Assembly: GCA_021785125.1 (NCBI GenBank)
Contig: JAJYGF010000013.1
Span: forward strand, 1 to 41,412
Direction of reading: 5' to 3'
DNA length: 41,412 nt
From: a bacterium
GTDB lineage: Bacteria; Patescibacteriota; Minisyncoccia; Moranbacterales; UBA2206
The translations under genes and the position numbers were made by a program. This document shows, one piece after another, positions 9,704 to 17,971 of the stretch (positions within the stretch are counted from its first letter, which is position 1; every line of letters begins with the position of its first letter). Below the pieces are notes generated by a model. It saw only the letters and a program-made list of their open reading frames with translations, was not told the origin of the DNA and ran no database searches.

Positions 9704-11287
9704 ATGAAAAAGAATCCGGTGGTTTTAATAATAATGGACGGTTGGGGAGTGGCTCCTGCTTGGGGCGGAAATGCCGTGGCGATCGCCAAGACTCCCAATG
9801 TCGACTTGCTTTGGAAAACGTATCCCGGCACTTTGCTGGAAGCTTCTGGACAGGCGGTCGGATTGCCGGGCAGATCGCGCGGCAATTCCGAGGTGGGGCA
9901 TCTGAACCTGGGTGCTGGCAAAATCGTCCATCAAGATCTGCCGCGCATATCGGCCCAGATCCAGAACCAATCTTTCTTTGAAAATCCGGCTATTAAGAAA
10001 GCTATCGAGCATGTAAAAAAGAACAAGTCCGCCTTGCATTTCATGGGGCTTTTGAGCGACACCGGAACTCATAGCCATATCGACCATCTGTTCGCTCTTT
10101 TGGAGATGGCCAAACAATATAAAGTGGAAAAAGTATACGTGCATGTGTTCACGGACGGACGGGATACGGAACCCAAAGTAGCCAAAAAATATATCGAGAA
10201 ATTGGAAGAGAAGATGAGTTCGACCGGAGGAGAAATCGCCAGCATAAGCGGAAGATATTATTCCATGGACCGCGACAGCCATTGGGAAAGGATCGAGAAA
10301 TCTTACGACGCTTTCGTGTCTGGTTTGGCGCCGACTTTCGACTCTCCTTTTGAAGCTATTGAAAACGCTTATCGCCGGCAGATCACGGACGAATTCATCG
10401 AGCCGTGCCTCATTCGCAACAAAAAGAAAGAGACGATTTTGATCGGAGACAATGACAGTATCGTTTTTTTTAACTTCCGTCCGGATCGGGCGCGGCAATT
10501 GACCAAGTCGTTCGTGGCCGATGATTTCGAAGGTTTTCCGAGAAAGAAAAAATTGAAGAATCTGATTTTCGTGACGTTTGTTATGTATGAAGAATCCCTG
10601 CCGGTCTTGGTCGCTTTCGAGCCGGAGCCGGTCAACTATCCGCTTGGAAAGGTGTTGAGCTTGCAGGGGCTTGACCAATTCCATATCGCCGAGACGGAAA
10701 AATATGCGCACGTGACGTATTTTTTCAACGGCGGGAAAGAGAAGCCGTTCGAACGGGAAGATCGCATACTGATTCCTTCTCCCAGGGTGGCGACATATGA
10801 TTTGAAGCCGGAAATGTCGGCTGGAGAAATTACCAATGAATTGGTCGACGTCATCCGGAAAAACAGGCATGATTTCCATATTGTCAATTACGCTAACGCC
10901 GACATGGTCGGCCATACCGGCAACATTAAAGCGGCCATAAGAGCTTGCGAAACGGTGGACGAACAGGTCGGGCGAGTAGTGAAAGAAATTTTGAAGCTGG
11001 ATGGCTGCGCCATCATTACTGCCGATCATGGGAATGCCGAACAGATGATAAATCCGATAACCGGCGAAGGAGATACGGAACACACAGATCGTCCCGTGCC
11101 GTTCATCTTGGTCGGGGAGAAGATCAAAAAGACCGCCATAAATAAAAAATCAGGAATTTTAGGCAACGTTTCTCCTACGATTTTGGATATTATGAAAGTG
11201 GAAAGGCCGGAAGATATGAAGCAGGACAGCCTGATAGCGGAAGACAAGGCCGAATCCTCTTCCCGTAAGCTTTCCAAAAGAAAATAA
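9704..11287 (+). CDS. gpmI: 2,3-bisphosphoglycerate-independent phosphoglycerate mutase
   Basis: This enzyme interconverts 3- and 2-phosphoglycerate in glycolysis using two Mn ions and a phosphoserine intermediate. The 527 residues are close to the usual ~510. Seen motifs: MDGWGVAP with metal ligand D12; RGNSEVGHLNLGAGK with the catalytic serine at S62; DGRDTEP; GRYYSMDRDSHWERI; NFRPDRARQLT; the NYANADMVGHTGN and ITADHGNAEQM metal-binding blocks. The C-terminus has a short basic, serine-rich tail (SSSRKLSKRK) not usual in the family. The ATG is preceded by a weak GGA-type ribosome site. The ABC ATPase gene follows after 26 bases with no terminator, so the two may be co-transcribed, although no functional link is obvious. 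Confidence 0.96.
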   Translation: MKKNPVVLIIMDGWGVAPAWGGNAVAIAKTPNVDLLWKTYPGTLLEASGQAVGLPGRSRGNSEVGHLNLGAGKIVHQDLPRISAQIQNQSFFENPAIKKAIEHVKKNKSALHFMGLLSDTGTHSHIDHLFALLEMAKQYKVEKVYVHVFTDGRDTEPKVAKKYIEKLEEKMSSTGGEIASISGRYYSMDRDSHWERIEKSYDAFVSGLAPTFDSPFEAIENAYRRQITDEFIEPCLIRNKKKETILIGDNDSIVFFNFRPDRARQLTKSFVADDFEGFPRKKKLKNLIFVTFVMYEESLPVLVAFEPEPVNYPLGKVLSLQGLDQFHIAETEKYAHVTYFFNGGKEKPFEREDRILIPSPRVATYDLKPEMSAGEITNELVDVIRKNRHDFHIVNYANADMVGHTGNIKAAIRACETVDEQVGRVVKEILKLDGCAIITADHGNAEQMINPITGEGDTEHTDRPVPFILVGEKIKKTAINKKSGILGNVSPTILDIMKVERPEDMKQDSLIAEDKAESSSRKLSKRK

Positions 11288-11313
11288 ACAGCGCGAAGTA
11301 AAACCATTAATCC

Positions 11314-12549
11314 ATGCAGAAAAGTCGTGTCATAAAACTGATCAATGTTTCCAAAAGCTATAAGATCGGCAAGACCAAATTCGACATATTGAAAAATATC
11401 AGCCTGGAAATTTTCGCGGGTGAATACATCATCATATTCGGTCCTTCCGGCTGCGGAAAATCGACCCTTTTGAACATAATTTCCGGATTGGAGACGGTCG
11501 ATGATGGCAAGGTTCAGATCCGCGGCGAAGACATAACCAAGCTTAGCCAAAACGAGTTGGCCAAATATCACCGCACGAAAGTGGGGATGGTCTTCCAGCA
11601 GTTCAATCTGATCAAAAATTTAGACGTGGTCGACAATGTGGCTCTGCCCCAAGTTTTTGCCGGGATCGGAATAAGGAGAAGGCGCAAGCGGGCCATGAAA
11701 CTTTTGAAAGAATTCGAATTGGATAAACTGGCGAAAAATCTGCCGACGGAAATGTCCGGAGGACAGCAGCAGCGCGTAGCCATCGCCAGATCCTTGGTGA
11801 ACAATCCGTGGATCTTGATCGCGGACGAGCCGACCGGAAACTTGGATTCCAAAGCCGCTTCGGAGGTGATGGAGCTTTTCAAGAATCTCAATGAAAAAGC
11901 CAAAAGGACCGTCCTGATGGTTACGCACAACCCGGAATACGTGTATTATGCCCATCGGGTTCTGTACATGCGTGACGGAAAAATCATCAAAGAAGTGGTC
12001 AATCACGACATCAGGAATTTGAATAGCGGTAAAGATGAAAATCTTGACAGATACAAATATGTCGAGAAGGATCTGACCGAATCGGAAATCGACACCAGAA
12101 AAATTGTCGACGAGATCATGAGTGAAAATAAGCTAAGAAATTTCAGCGAAGGCGAATATCGCCGATTGATAAGGGTGGCCGACGACCGCAAGAACAAAAA
12201 GATTACGGAAGTGGAACTCATGGAGATTGTCGACCGGCCGTTCAAGGACGGCGGAGTCGGACTGTACAAGCGGACGGCGGAAAAAGTGGCTTTGGCACTG
12301 GAAGATAAATTTGCCCTCATGATTCCGGTCGAAGAGCCGAAAGAAAATACGGAATCCAAAATCAGTCCGGAAAAAATAGCGCAGTTTTACGATAAGAGCA
12401 ATTTTGTGGTAAAGGACATCAATCGCGTGAAAAAAGACGGCGAGGAAATTTCCATTCGCAAAAACATAGGCGGCGCGCCAGCCGAAGCGTCATCTCCGGC
12501 AGAGCAAAAGGAGGATGCCGAAAAAATCAACATTAAATCCGAGATTTAA
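11314..12549 (+). CDS. ABC transporter ATP-binding protein, MacB/LolD type, with long C-terminal extension
   Basis: This is the ATPase subunit of a MacB/LolD/FtsE-type ABC system. Residues 5-230 form a complete nucleotide-binding domain: Walker A GPSGCGKSTLL (about 46-56), Q-loop in VFQQFNLIKNLDVVDNV, signature SGGQQQRVAIARS, Walker B WILIADEPTGNLDS and the switch histidine in VMVTHNPEY. Family members usually end near residue 230. This one continues for about 180 charged residues (235-411) with no motif I recognise, ending in an Ala/Pro/Glu/Lys-rich tail. The permease gene starts 9 bases downstream, so the pair forms one transporter. The substrate cannot be read from the sequence; export of a lipoprotein, peptide or cell-envelope component is typical for this class. 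Confidence 0.93.
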   Translation: MQKSRVIKLINVSKSYKIGKTKFDILKNISLEIFAGEYIIIFGPSGCGKSTLLNIISGLETVDDGKVQIRGEDITKLSQNELAKYHRTKVGMVFQQFNLIKNLDVVDNVALPQVFAGIGIRRRRKRAMKLLKEFELDKLAKNLPTEMSGGQQQRVAIARSLVNNPWILIADEPTGNLDSKAASEVMELFKNLNEKAKRTVLMVTHNPEYVYYAHRVLYMRDGKIIKEVVNHDIRNLNSGKDENLDRYKYVEKDLTESEIDTRKIVDEIMSENKLRNFSEGEYRRLIRVADDRKNKKITEVELMEIVDRPFKDGGVGLYKRTAEKVALALEDKFALMIPVEEPKENTESKISPEKIAQFYDKSNFVVKDINRVKKDGEEISIRKNIGGAPAEASSPAEQKEDAEKINIKSEI

Positions 12550-12558
12550 ATCTGAAAT

Positions 12559-13755
12559 ATGCGTTCCATCGACATACTTAGATTGGCCATGAGAATATTC
12601 AAGCACAACAAATTGAGAACCTTTCTCACCGTGCTTGGCGTCGGGATCGGCATTGCCGCCATCTTGTTTTTGGTTTCCTTGGGATACGGTATCCAGCAAT
12701 TGACCGTGGATAAGATCGCTTCGCTGGATTCGATCGTCACGCTGGAAGCTACGACCGGAGATTCTTCCATCCTGGAAATAACCAACGACACGCTTAATAA
12801 GTTCAAAAGCATAAAAAATGTCGTTGAAGTTTCTCCATTGATCAATATTTCCGGCCAGGCGGTATATGCCAATTCGACGGGTGATGTCGTGGTTAACGGA
12901 GTCGAGCCGGACTATTTCCGTTTGGAAGGATTGACCATGATGCATGGCAATCAGTTTACTAAAAACGATGAGGATTCCGTCGTTGTTTCCACGGCGGTCT
13001 TGTCGATGTTCGGTATCAATCCGAACGATGCTTTGAGCCAGCGGATAAAGTTCAGCTATTTCAATACGGTCAAGGATGGATCGAAAAATGAAACCAAGCT
13101 GGAGGAAGACACGACCGAATATAAGATCGTCGGCGTGATCAATGATGACGGTTCCAGTTATGTCTATTTGCCGCTCGGCAAATTGGCCTATCTGAACATA
13201 AGCAATTATTACTCAGCCAAGATAAAAGTGAATAATGTGAGCAATATAGATCAGGTCAAATCCGACGTGGCTTCCCTGGGATATAATGTTACGGCGGTAG
13301 CGGACACCTTGGACCAGATGAATAAGATTTTCCAGATCGTCCGCATCGTCCTCGGCGCTTTGGGCATAATCGCTCTGATTGTGGCCTCGATCGGCATGTT
13401 CAACACCATGACGATATCCCTTTTGGAAAGGACGCGCGAGATCGGAATCATGAAATCATTGGGAGCTGGAAATTTCGACGTGTGGAAGCTGTTTCTGACG
13501 GAGGCCATCATGATCGGATTTTTGGGCGGCGTCATCGGAACAATCATAGGCTGGTCGCTGGGGAAAATAGTCAATTTCGGAATCAACATCCTGGCTACTT
13601 CGCTGGGAGGGGAGAAAGTAAATTTGTTTGTCACTCCTCTTTGGTTTGTGATTTCGATCATTGCTTTTTCTTTTTTCGTCGGATTTTTTACGGGGATATA
13701 TCCGGCCAAGCGCGCCGCTAAAATAAATCCGTTGGAAGCATTGAGATACGAGTAG
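12559..13755 (+). CDS. ABC transporter permease, MacB/FtsX family
   Basis: The 398-residue membrane subunit partners the ATPase just upstream. It has the MacB layout. One N-terminal transmembrane helix (about 17-40, LTVLGVGIGIAAILFLVSLG) is followed by a large extracytoplasmic domain (45-260). Three C-terminal helices follow, at about 262-290, 320-348 and 360-385, forming the FtsX domain. The conserved coupling segment LLERTREIGIMKSLGA (about 290-305) and the terminal PAKRAAKINPLEALRYE are typical of the family. Compared with E. coli MacB, the ATPase is a separate polypeptide. Either an export role or a mechanotransmission role is possible; no outer-membrane or adaptor partner lies next to it. 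Confidence 0.94.
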   Translation: MRSIDILRLAMRIFKHNKLRTFLTVLGVGIGIAAILFLVSLGYGIQQLTVDKIASLDSIVTLEATTGDSSILEITNDTLNKFKSIKNVVEVSPLINISGQAVYANSTGDVVVNGVEPDYFRLEGLTMMHGNQFTKNDEDSVVVSTAVLSMFGINPNDALSQRIKFSYFNTVKDGSKNETKLEEDTTEYKIVGVINDDGSSYVYLPLGKLAYLNISNYYSAKIKVNNVSNIDQVKSDVASLGYNVTAVADTLDQMNKIFQIVRIVLGALGIIALIVASIGMFNTMTISLLERTREIGIMKSLGAGNFDVWKLFLTEAIMIGFLGGVIGTIIGWSLGKIVNFGINILATSLGGEKVNLFVTPLWFVISIIAFSFFVGFFTGIYPAKRAAKINPLEALRYE

Positions 13756-13793
13756 ATTAAAATAACCCAATCATTAAAACAAACATCAAAGCC

Positions 13794-14420
13794 ATGTCCA
13801 AGAAAAAAATAATCCTGATCTCATTCACTGTCGTTATTGCGGCTGTGCTTGCGGGCGGAATTTCCTATCTGATAAGGAGCGGAATAGTCAGCATAAATCT
13901 CGGCCGGACGGCCTACAAGGATCCGCTGACCGGCAATGTCATCAGCCAGGGCGAGTTCGAGAACAAGACGGCCGCTCAGCTGTATGATGATGCGGTCGAA
14001 TACAACAAGAAAGGCGATTATAAAAACGCGGCGGCGTTTCTTAATGAAGCCATGAAAAAAGACAATAATGACGGTAATGTAGATGTTTTGCGCGAATTGG
14101 CCGTTTCGTATTACAACATTAAAAATTATGACGAGGCGATTGCCATTTACAATAAAATAATCAAAATCAGCCCCAATGACGCCGCGGCCTACAATGAGCT
14201 GGGCAACGTGTATCGTGACAAGGGCGATACCGGACAGGCGGAGGACAGCTATAAGAAGGCGATCGAAGTGGATGACACGTACATTTTGGCTTATAACAAT
14301 CTGGCCATGATATACGTGGAAAAAAATGACATGGGTGCGGCAAGAAGCGTCATCCAGGACGGGTTGAGCAAGAATCAGAACAATGTCCAACTGGAGAGCA
14401 TATTGAAATCCTTGCAATGA
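13794..14420 (+). CDS. Membrane-anchored TPR-repeat protein
   Basis: The 208-residue protein has an N-terminal hydrophobic segment (about 5-27, IILISFTVVIAAVLAGGISY) that is a signal anchor. A linker follows, then tetratricopeptide repeats covering about 60-205 (TAAQLYDDAVEYNKKGDYKNA, then AAAYNELGNVYRDKGDTGQA and AYNNLAMIYVEKNDMGAA). TPR domains are protein-protein interaction scaffolds. It follows the ABC permease by 38 bases without a visible terminator, so it may be an accessory factor for that transporter; this is inference from position. The segment GRTAYKDPLTGNVISQGEFENK before the TPRs is not recognised. Confidence 0.88.
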   Translation: MSKKKIILISFTVVIAAVLAGGISYLIRSGIVSINLGRTAYKDPLTGNVISQGEFENKTAAQLYDDAVEYNKKGDYKNAAAFLNEAMKKDNNDGNVDVLRELAVSYYNIKNYDEAIAIYNKIIKISPNDAAAYNELGNVYRDKGDTGQAEDSYKKAIEVDDTYILAYNNLAMIYVEKNDMGAARSVIQDGLSKNQNNVQLESILKSLQ

Positions 14421-14437
14421 GTTATCCACAGAGCGAC

Positions 14438-14465
14438 TTGCCAAGCAGAAAGACGGTGATATAAT
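14438..14465 (+). promoter_or_regulatory. Sigma70-type promoter of recA
   Basis: TTGCCA and TATAAT are separated by 16 bases, and the -10 is extended (TGATATAAT). The expected start near 14472 gives a leader of about 38 bases. No CTGT-n8-ACAG or GAAC-n4-GTTC SOS box is seen here. Confidence 0.8.
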
Positions 14466-14509
14466 ATCACTATAGGTCTGGATCAAATAAAAATTTTAAA
14501 ATCAAACAA

Positions 14510-15511
14510 ATGGGTGAAAAAAACAAATCGATCGAAACGGTCGTAGACTCTATCAAAGAAAAATTCGGCGACGGAGTAATAATGAAATTGGGCGATGTTA
14601 GAAAAGTCGATGTGGAGTCGATACCGACCGGATCGGTTTCTTTGGATATCGCTCTGGGTATCGGCGGAATTCCGCGAGGCAGAGTCATCGAAATTTACGG
14701 TCCGGAATCTTCGGGGAAAACCACGCTGACTCTGCACATCATTTCCAACGCGCAGAAAGCTGGCGGGGTGGCGGCGTTTGTGGATGCGGAGCATGCGCTT
14801 GATCCGGAATACGCCAAAAAAATCGGGGTGAACATCAATGATCTTCTGATTTCCCAACCTGACAACGGTGAACAGGCGTTGGACATAGTCGAGGCACTGG
14901 TCAATTCCGGAGCGATAAGCGTGATCGTGGTGGATTCGGTAGCCGCCCTGGTGCCGAAAGCGGAAATCGAAGGAGATATGGGAGATCAGCATGTCGGGCG
15001 TCAAGCCAGGCTGATGTCGCAGGCCCTTCGAAAATTGACGTCCATTGTGGCCAAATCTAATTGCACTGTCATTTTCATCAATCAAATCAGAATGAAGATT
15101 GGAGTGATGTTCGGCAATCCGGAAACGACCACGGGAGGAAATGCGCTAAAATTTTATTCATCGGTCAGGATAGAAGTGCGGAAGGCCGCGCAGATTAAGA
15201 AGGGCGAAGAGATCGTCGGTAATCGCGTGAAAGTCAAAATCGTCAAGAACAAAGTGGCGCCGCCTTTTCGAACGACCGAATTTGACATCATGTATAACGA
15301 AGGAATTTCAGCGTCCGGAGATGTCTTGGATACGGCCGTGAAATACGAAGTTGTGAGTAAGAAAGGAAATTCGTACATGTTTAACGAAGTGAAGCTGGGT
15401 GTCGGAAGAGAGGCGGCCAAGCAGGCGATCAAAGATGACGCAAAACTCTTGAAAGAAATTTCCAAAGCTGTCAGTAAAAAGGTGAAAGAATTGGAAGCAA
15501 CAGCCGCCTGA
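14510..15511 (+). CDS. recA: Recombinase RecA
   Basis: RecA forms ATP-dependent filaments on single-stranded DNA for homologous recombination and repair. At 333 residues it is slightly shorter than E. coli RecA (352). Walker [11 protein letters not shown] starts near residue 64. Other core blocks are [37 protein letters not shown] with Walker [19 protein letters not shown], loop L1/L2 region [20 protein letters not shown] and [16 protein letters not shown]. No intein is present. The C-terminus stops at [11 protein letters not shown] and lacks the acidic tail that dampens activity in the E. coli protein. It has its own promoter, and a terminator-like hairpin begins 50 bases after the stop. Confidence 0.98.
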   Translation: MGEKNKSIETVVDSIKEKFGDGVIMKLGDVRKVDVESIPTGSVSLDIALGIGGIPRGRVIEIYGPESSGKTTLTLHIISNAQKAGGVAAFVDAEHALDPEYAKKIGVNINDLLISQPDNGEQALDIVEALVNSGAISVIVVDSVAALVPKAEIEGDMGDQHVGRQARLMSQALRKLTSIVAKSNCTVIFINQIRMKIGVMFGNPETTTGGNALKFYSSVRIEVRKAAQIKKGEEIVGNRVKVKIVKNKVAPPFRTTEFDIMYNEGISASGDVLDTAVKYEVVSKKGNSYMFNEVKLGVGREAAKQAIKDDAKLLKEISKAVSKKVKELEATAA

Positions 15512-15514
15512 AGC

Positions 15515-15543
15515 TTGACTTTAGGTTCCGGATGGTGTATAAT
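15515..15543 (+). promoter_or_regulatory. Strong sigma70 promoter just after recA
   Basis: TTGACT and TATAAT are separated by exactly 17 bases, starting 4 bases after the recA stop codon. The predicted start, near 15550, lies about 11 bases before a terminator-like hairpin, so transcription of the small gene at 15633 would have to pass it. Confidence 0.75.
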
Positions 15544-15560
15544 AGTTTTATAAGAGTCAA

Positions 15561-15592
15561 AAAAGCGGGTGATCTATCCCGCTTTTCGTTTT
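15561..15592 (+). terminator. Terminator-like hairpin downstream of recA
   Basis: The perfect 9 bp stem AAAAGCGGG/CCCGCTTTT has an 8-base loop and continues into TTTTCGTTTT. It can end recA transcription. Because a strong promoter lies upstream of it, it may also act as an attenuator for the microprotein gene downstream. Confidence 0.75.
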
Positions 15593-15632
15593 GTCAGATT
15601 GTTTTTTTATTAATAATTAACTAAAAAAAACT

Positions 15633-15776
15633 ATGGAACCACAGATGCATCATTGTCCTCATTGCGCCAAGAGGGCGCGGGAAGAGGCCCGAAACGATGA
15701 AATCGGCCTGGCCGTGCTTATAATGCTGATGCCGATCATGACTATCACGCTGCTTTCAAATGCAGGGTTGTTCTAG
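15633..15776 (+). CDS. 47-residue microprotein, CxxC motif plus transmembrane helix
   Basis: An ATG frame of 47 codons ends at TAG. Residues 1-12 contain MHHCPHCAK, a His/Cys-rich CxxC motif as in half a zinc ribbon. Residues 13-22 are charged, and residues 24-42 (IGLAVLIMLMPIMTITLLS) form one hydrophobic helix, giving a cytoplasmic metal-binding head with a membrane tail. There is no clear Shine-Dalgarno. In support, it has a near-consensus promoter upstream, a perfect bidirectional terminator just after its stop, and a coherent head/helix layout. It is not recognised as a known family and the function is unknown. It could be a chance frame in a terminator-bounded gap. Confidence 0.6.
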   Translation: MEPQMHHCPHCAKRAREEARNDEIGLAVLIMLMPIMTITLLSNAGLF

Positions 15777-15795
15777 AGATGAGATGATTCAAAAT

Positions 15796-15830
15796 AAACT
15801 AAAAAATCCCTTTGCGGGATTTTTTAGTTT
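15796..15830. terminator. Bidirectional terminator between the microprotein gene and efp
   Basis: A perfect 15 bp stem (AAACTAAAAAATCCC with its complement) closes on the 5-base loop TTTGC. It is A/T-flanked on both sides, so it can serve the rightward microprotein gene and the leftward rpsF-ssb-rpsR-efp operon. Confidence 0.9.
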
Positions 15831-15835
15831 CCGAA

Positions 15836-16393
15836 TCATGCGCGGCCGACATATTCGCCTTTTTCGGTATTGACGATGATCTCATCGCCTTCGTTCACGA
15901 AAAGGGGAGTGGAAATTTTCAGTCCGGTTTCCAGGGTCACTATTTTGCCGCCGGTGGAAACAGTGTTGCCTTTGATGCCTGGAGGAGCTTCAACCACCTT
16001 CAATTTCACTTTGACCGGAAGTTCGATATTGATCGGAATGCCATTGAAATTAAGTACTGTTATTTCGATTCCTTCGATCAAATAATCCACTGCCGACCCC
16101 AAGACATTTTGTGACAGTGAGAATTGTTCGTATGATCCATTGTCCATGAATGAATAGTTCAAGCCTTCTTTGTATAGATATTGAGCCTTGGATTTAGAAA
16201 TGTCCGCCTCATGGACCTGGTCGGCACCTTGGAAAGTTTTTTCTAAAACCGCTCCTGTCACCAAATTTTTTATTCGAGTCCGGAGCACCGATCCGGCGCG
16301 CCCGGTTTTGGAATGTTCGTGATACAAAATCAGAAAAGGCGTTTCGTCCAAGACGATGTTTTTGCCGGTTTTAATGTCGCTTATGCCTAGCAT
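15836..16393 (-). CDS. efp: Translation elongation factor P
   Basis: EF-P binds between the P and E sites of the ribosome and relieves stalling at proline stretches. At 185 residues it has the full three-domain length; the OB domains carry VKLKVVEAPPGIKGNT and VNEGDEIIVNTEKGEYVGRA. The loop tip that reaches the peptidyl-transferase centre reads HSKTGRAGS, placing Arg at position 32. E. coli has a modified lysine there (Lys34), while Thermus-type EF-P also has Arg32. No modification enzyme (EpmA/B, EarP) is encoded in this window. It lies one base downstream of rpsR and is probably the last gene of the rpsF operon. Confidence 0.96.
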   Translation of the reverse strand: MLGISDIKTGKNIVLDETPFLILYHEHSKTGRAGSVLRTRIKNLVTGAVLEKTFQGADQVHEADISKSKAQYLYKEGLNYSFMDNGSYEQFSLSQNVLGSAVDYLIEGIEITVLNFNGIPINIELPVKVKLKVVEAPPGIKGNTVSTGGKIVTLETGLKISTPLFVNEGDEIIVNTEKGEYVGRA

Positions 16394-16394
16394 G

Positions 16395-16631
16395 TTATTT
16401 GACTACGAACGGGACCAGTGCCATGGTCCTTGCTTTCTTAATGGATGCCGCCAAGGCCCTTTGATGTTTGGCACAAGTGCCGTGTCTTTTTGGAGGATAG
16501 ATCTTGCCTTGGGAATTGGTGAATCGCTTCAACAGATAAGCGTCTTTGAAGTCTATTTTATCCATGTCGGAATCGCAGAAAAAACAGATTTTCTTCTCGA
16601 TCCTGGCGGTGTTATTGTTGTATATTTTCAT
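16395..16631 (-). CDS. rpsR: 30S ribosomal protein S18
   Basis: This is the small-subunit protein that pairs with S6 on the platform. The 78-residue length is typical, with core FKDAYLLKRFTNSQGKIYPP and KHQRALAASIKKARTMALVPF. It keeps a C16-F-F-C19 pair plus C53 and H56 (in HGTCAKHQ), consistent with the zinc-binding form of S18. It sits between ssb and efp in the operon. Confidence 0.96.
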   Translation of the reverse strand: MKIYNNNTARIEKKICFFCDSDMDKIDFKDAYLLKRFTNSQGKIYPPKRHGTCAKHQRALAASIKKARTMALVPFVVK

Positions 16632-16653
16632 TTGTTTGGTGGCTTCTTATTAA

Positions 16654-17248
<595 letters not shown>

Positions 17249-17271
17249 CCAATGGAGTTGAAAATTAAAAG

Positions 17272-17739
17272 CTAGATATTCAGGATTTCTTCCAGCTTCT
17301 TGTCGATATCTTCTTCCGTTTTCTTTTCCGGAGCGGACGACGGAGCTTCCGCCTGCTTTTCTTCTTTTTTCGCCGGCGCCGATTTTTCCGCGGCTTGCTT
17401 CTTGGCCTGTGTCGCTTGAGCGGCTCCGATTCTTTCTTCCTTTGTCTTCAGTTCGGGAAGCTCGGAGGCTTTGCTTATGACAAAACGCAGAATTCCGGTG
17501 TAAAGATTCAATCTGCGGGTCAGCGGATGGTTTTTTTCCGGATCAAGTTCAAACCTTCTGGCGACGTAGAAGCCATGGGTTTCATGTTTGACTTGATAAG
17601 CTAATTTTCTTCTTTCGACCGTTTCTTTTTCGTCGAAAACTCCGCCTTCGGAGATTATGATTTCCTCGACGCCTTTTTTGATCGCATCCAGTTCGGCTTC
17701 TCTCGAACCGGCAATCAGATAGAATACCTCATACTTCAT
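17272..17739 (-). CDS. rpsF: 30S ribosomal protein S6 with charged C-terminal extension
   Basis: S6 forms a heterodimer with S18 on the 30S platform. Residues 1-95 are the S6 fold (MKYEVFYLIAGSREAELDAI, RRKLAYQVKHETHGFYVARR, LNLYTGILRFVISK). The remaining 60 residues are a Lys/Ala/Glu/Pro-rich tail (TQAKKQAAEKSAPAKKEEKQ) that is probably unstructured; E. coli S6 has a different, glutamylated tail. It is the first gene of rpsF-ssb-rpsR-efp, with a long structured leader and a promoter overlapping the end of ychF. Confidence 0.94.
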   Translation of the reverse strand: MKYEVFYLIAGSREAELDAIKKGVEEIIISEGGVFDEKETVERRKLAYQVKHETHGFYVARRFELDPEKNHPLTRRLNLYTGILRFVISKASELPELKTKEERIGAAQATQAKKQAAEKSAPAKKEEKQAEAPSSAPEKKTEEDIDKKLEEILNI

Positions 17740-17933
17740 TTGAGTATACGATTAGTTATTAATTATCCGCTTCTGTACCGATAACTCGGGACTTTGGCGA
17801 GATTGACCCTTCTGGCGATCCGCCAAGGGCAGATCGAGAAGAATTAAAAAATCCCTTCAGAAAGCCAAAATCCGTGGGATTGCGTTTTCTTATCTCTGTT
17901 ATCAAAGCGAGAAAACTCTGGACTTTCTAAGTT
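17740..17933 (-). promoter_or_regulatory. Long structured 5' leader of rpsF, candidate autoregulatory element
   Basis: From the predicted start (about 17933) to the rpsF ATG there are about 193 bases without a gene. Reading leftward, the arms GTTTTCT/AGAAAAC can pair, and a terminator-like hairpin follows at 17845-17881. A strong hairpin then occupies 17807-17829: CCCTT-GGCG, loop GAT, CGCC-AG-AAGGG. GTTATC and GATAAT can pair near the start codon. AGAAAG in the 5' part can instead pair with CTTTCT inside the terminator region, so alternative folds are possible. Known rpsF leaders bind the S6:S18 dimer; whether this is that motif or a different one cannot be settled by eye. Confidence 0.5.
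17845..17881 (-). terminator. Terminator-like hairpin after ychF, inside the rpsF leader
   Basis: On the minus strand AATCCC (17881-17876) pairs with GGGATT (17855-17850) around a 20-base loop and runs into TTTTT. It would end ychF transcription, but the rpsF promoter lies upstream of it, so it may be a conditional attenuator. Confidence 0.45.
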
Positions 17934-17939
17934 ATGCCC

Positions 17940-17968
17940 ATCTTAAACCATGATTATGACTTAGTCAA
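17940..17968 (-). promoter_or_regulatory. Promoter of the rpsF operon
   Basis: On the minus strand TTGACT (17968-17963) and TAAGAT (17945-17940) are separated by 17 bases. The -35 box starts 4 bases after the ychF stop codon. Confidence 0.65.
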
Positions 17969-17971
17969 GAT

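Noticed and set aside
9725-11083. 452-codon minus-strand frame inside gpmI
   Set aside because: It lies entirely antisense to a well-supported enzyme gene, lacks start signals and has no recognisable motif.
14422-14430. Perfect DnaA box TTATCCACA between the TPR gene and recA
   Set aside because: It is a single copy with no cluster, AT-rich unwinding element or dnaA/dnaN nearby. One chance match is not surprising in 41 kb, so it is not called an origin.
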